This document shows, piece by piece, positions 60,156 to 64,000 of a DNA stretch of 64,000 nucleotides. Both the position numbers and the translations under genes were made by a program. The stretch comes from Bacillus sp. J33. Its GTDB lineage: Bacteria; Bacillota; Bacilli; Bacillales; Cytobacillaceae. The notes under the pieces are model-generated. The model ran no database searches. It saw nothing but the letters and a program-made list of their open reading frames with translations, and was not told the DNA's origin. Location: the NCBI RefSeq assembly GCF_000518885.1, contig NZ_JAEL01000003.1, positions 23,987-87,986 on the forward strand, given 5' to 3'. Within the stretch, counting starts at the first letter, position 1. Each line of letters starts with the position of its first letter.

Positions 60156-62333
60156 TTGGAGAAATTACTGGATAAACAAGATGAAGTGCTAAACCTGATT
60201 GCAGGGGAGCTATCAATTGCAGTTAAACAAGTGAAAAATACGATAAACTTGCTGGAGGAAGGGAATACAGTCCCATTTATTGCCCGATACAGAAAGGAAC
60301 AGACCGGAGCTTTAGACGAGGTTCAAATCCGCGATATCATGGAGCGATGGCAATACATACAAAACCTTAATCATCGGAAAGAAGAGGTTGTCCGCTTAAT
60401 TGCAGAGCAGGGCAAATTAACGGAAGAATTAAAGTCCAGGATTGAACAAGCGGTGAAATTGCAGGAAGTAGAGGATCTATACCGCCCTTACAAGCAAAAA
60501 CGCCGTACAAAGGCGACTGTGGCAAAAGAGAAAGGGCTGGAGCCTCTTGCCGATTGGCTGCTTACCTTTCCGCTTAATGAAAAACCCGAAGTAAAAGCAG
60601 AAGAATTTTTGTCAGAGGAAAAGGGTGTAAATACAATTGAAGAGGCAATTGCGGGTGCAAAGGATATTATCGCTGAATGGATTTCGGATGAAGCTGACAG
60701 CAGAAAATGGATCCGTACAGAAACAGCCAGAAAAGGAACGATTGAAGCGTCAGTTAAAAACAAAGAAAACGACGAAAAAGGCGTTTATGAAATGTATTAT
60801 GAATACGAGGAGCCGATCGGCAAAATTGTTCCTCACCGGACGCTTGCGTTAAATCGCGGTGAAAAAGAGGAAATATTAAAGGTGAATATTAAGCCGGATA
60901 CAGACTTCATTTTAAACTACCTTAATAAAAAGTGGGTGAAGGATGGCCGTTCTCTTGCTGCCCCAATTGTAAAAGAAGCAATTGAGGATGGATACAAGCG
61001 ATTGATACAGCCTTCCATTGAGCGCGAAATTCGCAATGAATTAACAGAAAAGGCTGAAGAACAGGCAATTATGATCTTCTCTGAAAACCTAAGAAAATTA
61101 TTGCTGCAGCCTCCATTGAAAGGGAAAGTAGTGCTGGGTGTTGACCCTGCCTACAGAACAGGATGCAAGCTGGCTGTTGTTGATGAAACAGGAAAAGTGC
61201 TGAAAATCGAGGTTATATATCCGCACCCCCCTGTGTCGAAAACCAAACAGGCAAGAGAGAAAGTTACTCAAATACTAAATTCCTTCAAAGTAGAAATGGT
61301 CGCAATCGGCAATGGTACAGCTTCAAGAGAAACAGAACAATTTATTGCGGATATTTTAAAAGATATGAAAGATGATATCTTCTATTTAATTGTTAATGAA
61401 GCAGGAGCAAGTGTTTACTCGGCCTCTGACTTGGCAAGGGAGGAATTCCCTGATCTGCAGGTGGAAGAGAGAAGTGCCGTATCGATCGCACGCCGCCTTC
61501 AAGATCCGCTTGCTGAACTTGTGAAAATTGATCCCAAATCTGTTGGAGTTGGGCAATACCAGCATGATGTATCTCAAAAGAGGCTGACCGAGTCGCTGGC
61601 CTTTGTCGTCGAAACTGCGGTTAACCAGGTAGGTGTTAATGTCAATACAGCATCGTCCTCATTGCTTCAGCATGTTGCAGGACTTTCAAAAACGGTTGCC
61701 AATAATATAGTGAGAAAGCGAGAGGAAGAAGGGAAGTTCGCTGATCGGAAGCAATTAAAAAAAATTCCGCGCCTAGGAGCGAAAACTTATGAGCAGGCCA
61801 TAGGATTTTTAAGAGTGGTTGATGGTAAAGAACCTCTGGACCGGACCGGGATTCACCCGGAAACATATGCAGAAGTAAACAAGCTGCTGGCAAATCTGGG
61901 TTATAAGACAAGTGACCTTGGGTCTCGGGAGTTAAGAGTTGCTTTATCCGGATTGGACATTAAGCAAACCGCACAGGAACTTGAAATTGGCGAGCTTACT
62001 CTAAAGGACATTATTGATGCATTAATGAGGCCTGAAAGGGACCCGCGTGACGAACTGCCTAAGCCGCTATTAAAAAAAGAAGTTTTAAAGCTTGAAGATT
62101 TGCAAGAGGGAATGGAGCTTCAAGGGACAGTGCGAAATGTAGTAGACTTCGGGGCATTTGTCGATATTGGGGTCAAGCAAGACGGCCTTGTTCATATCTC
62201 CAAACTTAGCCGCCAATTTGTAAAGCATCCATTGGATGTGGTTTCAGTAGGAGATGTAGTTACAGTCTGGGTTGACTCTGTTGATAAACAGAAGGGAAGA
62301 GTCGCTCTCACAATGCTAGATCCATCAAGTTAA
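60156..62333 (+). CDS. tex: Tex family RNA-binding transcription accessory protein (YdcI)
   Basis: A 725-aa protein. N-terminal helical domain (VPFIARYRKEQTGALDEVQI), YqgF/RNase H-like domain (GVDPAYRTGCKLAVVDETGK), helix-hairpin-helix region (VGVNVNTASSSLLQHVAGLS, KKIPRLGAKTYEQAIGFLRV), and C-terminal S1 domain (LQGTVRNVVDFGAFVDIGVK). Tex proteins bind nucleic acids and associate with transcription elongation. TTG 60156 is preferred (GGAGG 7 nt upstream); ATG 60150 lies 1 nt from that site. Confidence 0.95.
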   Translation: MEKLLDKQDEVLNLIAGELSIAVKQVKNTINLLEEGNTVPFIARYRKEQTGALDEVQIRDIMERWQYIQNLNHRKEEVVRLIAEQGKLTEELKSRIEQAVKLQEVEDLYRPYKQKRRTKATVAKEKGLEPLADWLLTFPLNEKPEVKAEEFLSEEKGVNTIEEAIAGAKDIIAEWISDEADSRKWIRTETARKGTIEASVKNKENDEKGVYEMYYEYEEPIGKIVPHRTLALNRGEKEEILKVNIKPDTDFILNYLNKKWVKDGRSLAAPIVKEAIEDGYKRLIQPSIEREIRNELTEKAEEQAIMIFSENLRKLLLQPPLKGKVVLGVDPAYRTGCKLAVVDETGKVLKIEVIYPHPPVSKTKQAREKVTQILNSFKVEMVAIGNGTASRETEQFIADILKDMKDDIFYLIVNEAGASVYSASDLAREEFPDLQVEERSAVSIARRLQDPLAELVKIDPKSVGVGQYQHDVSQKRLTESLAFVVETAVNQVGVNVNTASSSLLQHVAGLSKTVANNIVRKREEEGKFADRKQLKKIPRLGAKTYEQAIGFLRVVDGKEPLDRTGIHPETYAEVNKLLANLGYKTSDLGSRELRVALSGLDIKQTAQELEIGELTLKDIIDALMRPERDPRDELPKPLLKKEVLKLEDLQEGMELQGTVRNVVDFGAFVDIGVKQDGLVHISKLSRQFVKHPLDVVSVGDVVTVWVDSVDKQKGRVALTMLDPSS

Positions 62334-62354
62334 AGGGAAAAACACTGCTTATAT

Positions 62355-62469
62355 TGTCTAGCTGCAGCGCCTAGCTCCTCGAGTCATAAGCCAAATCACT
62401 TCAGAAATCAGGACTTCTTGCGTGATTCGTCTTATGCTTGTCGGAGCTGAACAAGGCGCTTCCGCTTTT
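62355..62469. repeat. Dispersed palindromic repeat between tex and cmpA
   Basis: Begins TGTCTAGCTGCAGCGCCTAG and ends AAGGCGCTTCCGCTTTTC; TCATAAGCC and inner sequences mirror GTCTTATGCTTG. Same family as 20364-20486. Its right end abuts the cmpA stop codon, so it may also terminate both convergent genes. Confidence 0.78.
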
Positions 62470-62583
62470 CTATGAGCAGTGTTTTTTTCTATAAAAAAAC
62501 CAGCATTGATTCAAAAGTTTAATTTGATAACGATCCTTTTCATAAAATGCACGTTGAATTTGGTTTTGGAACCAAACAGGCAT
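62470..62583 (-). CDS. cmpA: Cortex morphogenetic protein CmpA (37 aa)
   Basis: A 37-codon ORF on the minus strand: MPVWFQNQIQRAFYEKDRYQ then IKLLNQCWFFYRKKHCS. GGGAGGT lies 7 nt before the ATG. It matches the small sporulation protein CmpA, which in B. subtilis sits at the same place between tex (ydcI) and sprT (ydcK) and acts with ClpXP to remove SpoIVA from defective spores. Too short for routine ORF calling; sequence character (W, FxxFYRKKH) and position make the identification firm. Confidence 0.9.
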   Translation of the reverse strand: MPVWFQNQIQRAFYEKDRYQIKLLNQCWFFYRKKHCS

Positions 62584-62741
62584 ACAAATTACCTCCCGTG
62601 TGTTAGGTTCTATTTTTAGGATGTTCATGAAATCCATAGGCCAAAGAAATAGTATGAGATCCGAAAAATGAACATAAAAGGTATATATAATGTATGCTAT
62701 AATAGGTTGTCATGTTTACAATAAAAGGGGAAGACATTGCG

Positions 62742-63215
62742 ATGAATGACAAAGATCTTCAAAATCTTGTTGAAACGGTATCTTTAGAAAGCTTCGGCAA
62801 ACCATTCCTCCATCAGGCCTACTTTAATGCCAGGCTTAGAACAACTGGCGGAAGGTATATGTTAAGCTCACATCATATAGAAATAAATAAGAAATACTTT
62901 GAGCAATTAGGAATGGATGAACTGATTGGAATCATCAAGCATGAGCTTTGCCACTATCATTTGCATTTGGAGGGCAGAGGGTATAAGCATCGTGACCAGG
63001 ATTTTAGACTGTTATTAAAGAAGGTCGGAGCACCAAGATTTTGTTCTTCTTTGCCTGATCGGCCAATGAGAAGTCAATCCAAAAAGGTTCTTATTTACGC
63101 TTGTAAAGAATGCAATCAAATATACCGGAGAAGAAGAGCTGTTGATACAAAGAGGTATGTTTGCGGAAAATGCAAGGGGAAATTAGTGTTAGAAAAAGAG
63201 TTGACAAAGGACTAA
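62742..63215 (+). CDS. sprT: SprT family zinc metalloprotease-like protein (YdcK)
   Basis: A 157-aa SprT-like protein. The zinc-protease motif [16 protein letters not shown] (HExxH) is followed by a C-terminal zinc ribbon, [14 protein letters not shown] and [10 protein letters not shown]. Eukaryotic Spartan relatives digest DNA-protein crosslinks; the bacterial function is not settled. ATG 62742 has GGGGAAG 8 nt upstream; the frame extends 30 nt further. It is divergent from cmpA. Confidence 0.9.
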   Translation: MNDKDLQNLVETVSLESFGKPFLHQAYFNARLRTTGGRYMLSSHHIEINKKYFEQLGMDELIGIIKHELCHYHLHLEGRGYKHRDQDFRLLLKKVGAPRFCSSLPDRPMRSQSKKVLIYACKECNQIYRRRRAVDTKRYVCGKCKGKLVLEKELTKD

Positions 63216-63289
63216 AAAGGCTTTATATTTAGTAATTGTCGCAGGACAAAATCAAGAAATGCGGCTATGAAATCTTTTCAAAAACAAGC

Positions 63290-63318
63290 TTGACTTTTAA
63301 AGTCCAGGTTCTTATAAT
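63290..63318 (+). promoter_or_regulatory. Strong promoter of the tRNA cluster
   Basis: TTGACT (63290-63295), 17-nt spacer, TATAAT (63313-63318), 52 nt upstream of the first tRNA. Confidence 0.88.
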
Positions 63319-63369
63319 GTAAAGAGTCGATAAGATGTTATATGCGAGATCGACCTAATAAATTATCAT

Positions 63370-63444
63370 TCCGCAGTAGCTCAGTGGTAGAGCATTCGGC
63401 TGTTAACCGAACGGTCGCAGGTTCGAATCCTGCCTGCGGAGCCA
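63370..63444 (+). tRNA. tRNA-Asn (anticodon GTT)
   Basis: Cloverleaf with TCCGCAG/CTGCGGA acceptor stem, GTT in the anticodon loop (CTGTTAA), GGTTCGAATCC T-arm and encoded CCA. Confidence 0.97.
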
Positions 63445-63449
63445 TATTT

Positions 63450-63540
63450 GGGGAAGTACTCAAGTGGCTGAAGAGGCGCCCCTGCTAAGGGTGTAGGTCG
63501 CGTAAGCGGCGCGAGGGTTCAAATCCCTCCTTCTCCGCCA
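63450..63540 (+). tRNA. tRNA-Ser (anticodon GCT)
   Basis: 91-nt class II tRNA with long variable arm, acceptor GGGGAAG/CTTCTCC, anticodon GCT in CTGCTAA and encoded CCA. Confidence 0.97.
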
Positions 63541-63555
63541 GAAAATTCTCAAAAT

Positions 63556-63627
63556 GGCCCGTTGGTCAAGTGGTTAAGACACCGCCCTTTCACGGCGGTA
63601 ACACGGGTTCGAATCCCGTACGGGTCA
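63556..63627 (+). tRNA. tRNA-Glu (anticodon TTC), no encoded CCA
   Basis: Acceptor GGCCCGT/ACGGGTC, anticodon TTC in CTTTCAC. The discriminator A is followed by CTT, so CCA must be added after transcription. Confidence 0.95.
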
Positions 63628-63662
63628 CTTTCTTTTTTTATTTTATGGGCTTTTTAACATAA

Positions 63663-63738
63663 GGTCCCGTGGTGTAGCGGTTAACATGCCTGCCTGTCAC
63701 GCAGGAGATCGCGGGTTCGATTCCCGTCGGGACCGCCA
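63663..63738 (+). tRNA. tRNA-Asp (anticodon GTC)
   Basis: Acceptor GGTCCCG/CGGGACC, anticodon GTC in CTGTCAC, encoded CCA. Confidence 0.97.
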
Positions 63739-63744
63739 TTTTGT

Positions 63745-63819
63745 TGGGCTATAGCCAAGCGGTAAGGCACCGGACTTTGACTCCGTCATTCGCAGGTTCG
63801 AATCCTGCTAGCCCAGCCA
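63745..63819 (+). tRNA. tRNA-Gln (anticodon TTG)
   Basis: Acceptor TGGGCTA/TAGCCCA, anticodon TTG in CTTTGAC, encoded CCA. Confidence 0.97.
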
Positions 63820-63829
63820 TTTTATATAC

Positions 63830-63905
63830 GAGCCATTAGCTCAGTCGGTAGAGCATCTGACTTTTAATCAGAGGGTCGAAGGTTCGAGTCCTTCATGGCT
63901 CACCA
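63830..63905 (+). tRNA. tRNA-Lys (anticodon TTT)
   Basis: Acceptor GAGCCAT/ATGGCTC, anticodon TTT in CTTTTAA, encoded CCA. Confidence 0.97.
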
Positions 63906-63915
63906 TTTTCATATT

Positions 63916-64000
63916 GCGGGTGTGGCGGAATTGGCAGACGCACCAGACTTAGGATCTGGCGCCGCAAGGCGTGGGGGTTCGACTCCCTTCACCCGCACCA
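63916..64000 (+). tRNA. tRNA-Leu (anticodon TAG)
   Basis: Class II tRNA, acceptor GCGGGTG/CACCCGC, anticodon TAG in CTTAGGA; the encoded CCA ends exactly at the window edge. The cluster probably continues. Confidence 0.97.

Overview
The window is a continuous piece of a low-GC, spore-forming Bacillaceae chromosome (Bacillus/Cytobacillus-like). The evidence is a complete sigma-B operon (rsbRSTUVW-sigB-rsbX), the sporulation cortex gene cmpA, ykf, yclNOPQ and ydb/ydc gene orders known from Bacillus subtilis, strong Shine-Dalgarno sites, many TTG starts, T-box control and PerR/Fur-type operators. No prophage, insertion sequence or CRISPR array was found. The accessory interest lies in the cobalamin operon, in decayed genes and in several families of short intergenic repeats.

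Layout. 1-4.2 kb: murein-peptide recycling operon ykfABCD plus a cytoplasmic serine hydrolase with a class A beta-lactamase fold. 4.3-8.8 kb: a MarR regulator and a Fur-type-controlled siderophore ABC transporter (yclNOPQ-like). 8.9-15.8 kb: mostly single genes (DUF4395, mechanosensitive-channel-like protein, FMN oxidase-like protein, EamA exporter, Dps behind a PerR box, VTT protein, TauE exporter). 15.9-20.2 kb: T-box-controlled second-type argS, a RodA-like SEDS protein, and a conserved unknown gene that appears to start at ATT.

20.3-32.3 kb: a roughly 11-kb cobalamin operon behind a B12 riboswitch. It encodes uptake (btuF, btuC, btuD fused to cbiZ), corrinoid remodelling and nucleotide-loop assembly (cbiB, cobD, cobU, cobQ, cobS, cobC), a second CobU-like protein, a PduO adenosyltransferase and a probable alpha-ribazole salvage pair (ECF S-component plus PurM-like kinase). 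It ends in a wrecked histidine phosphatase gene. One peripheral arm of the riboswitch carries a copy of a dispersed palindromic repeat.

32.3-41.4 kb: GNAT, VOC and MFS genes, then two SulP transporters followed by two UspA proteins (a duplicated SulP/Usp arrangement), tandem-repeat arrays and a dicarboxylate symporter. 41.4-64 kb: a core block with the same order as B. subtilis as I remember it: ddl-murF, a YdeI-family pseudogene, a consensus parS site, a carboxylesterase, cshA, ydbS-ydbT, rhomboid protease, acpS, ydcC, alr, ndoAI-ndoA (MazEF), the sigma-B operon, tex, cmpA (antisense, 37 aa), sprT, and seven tRNA genes (Asn, Ser, Glu, Asp, Gln, Lys, Leu) reaching the end of the window.
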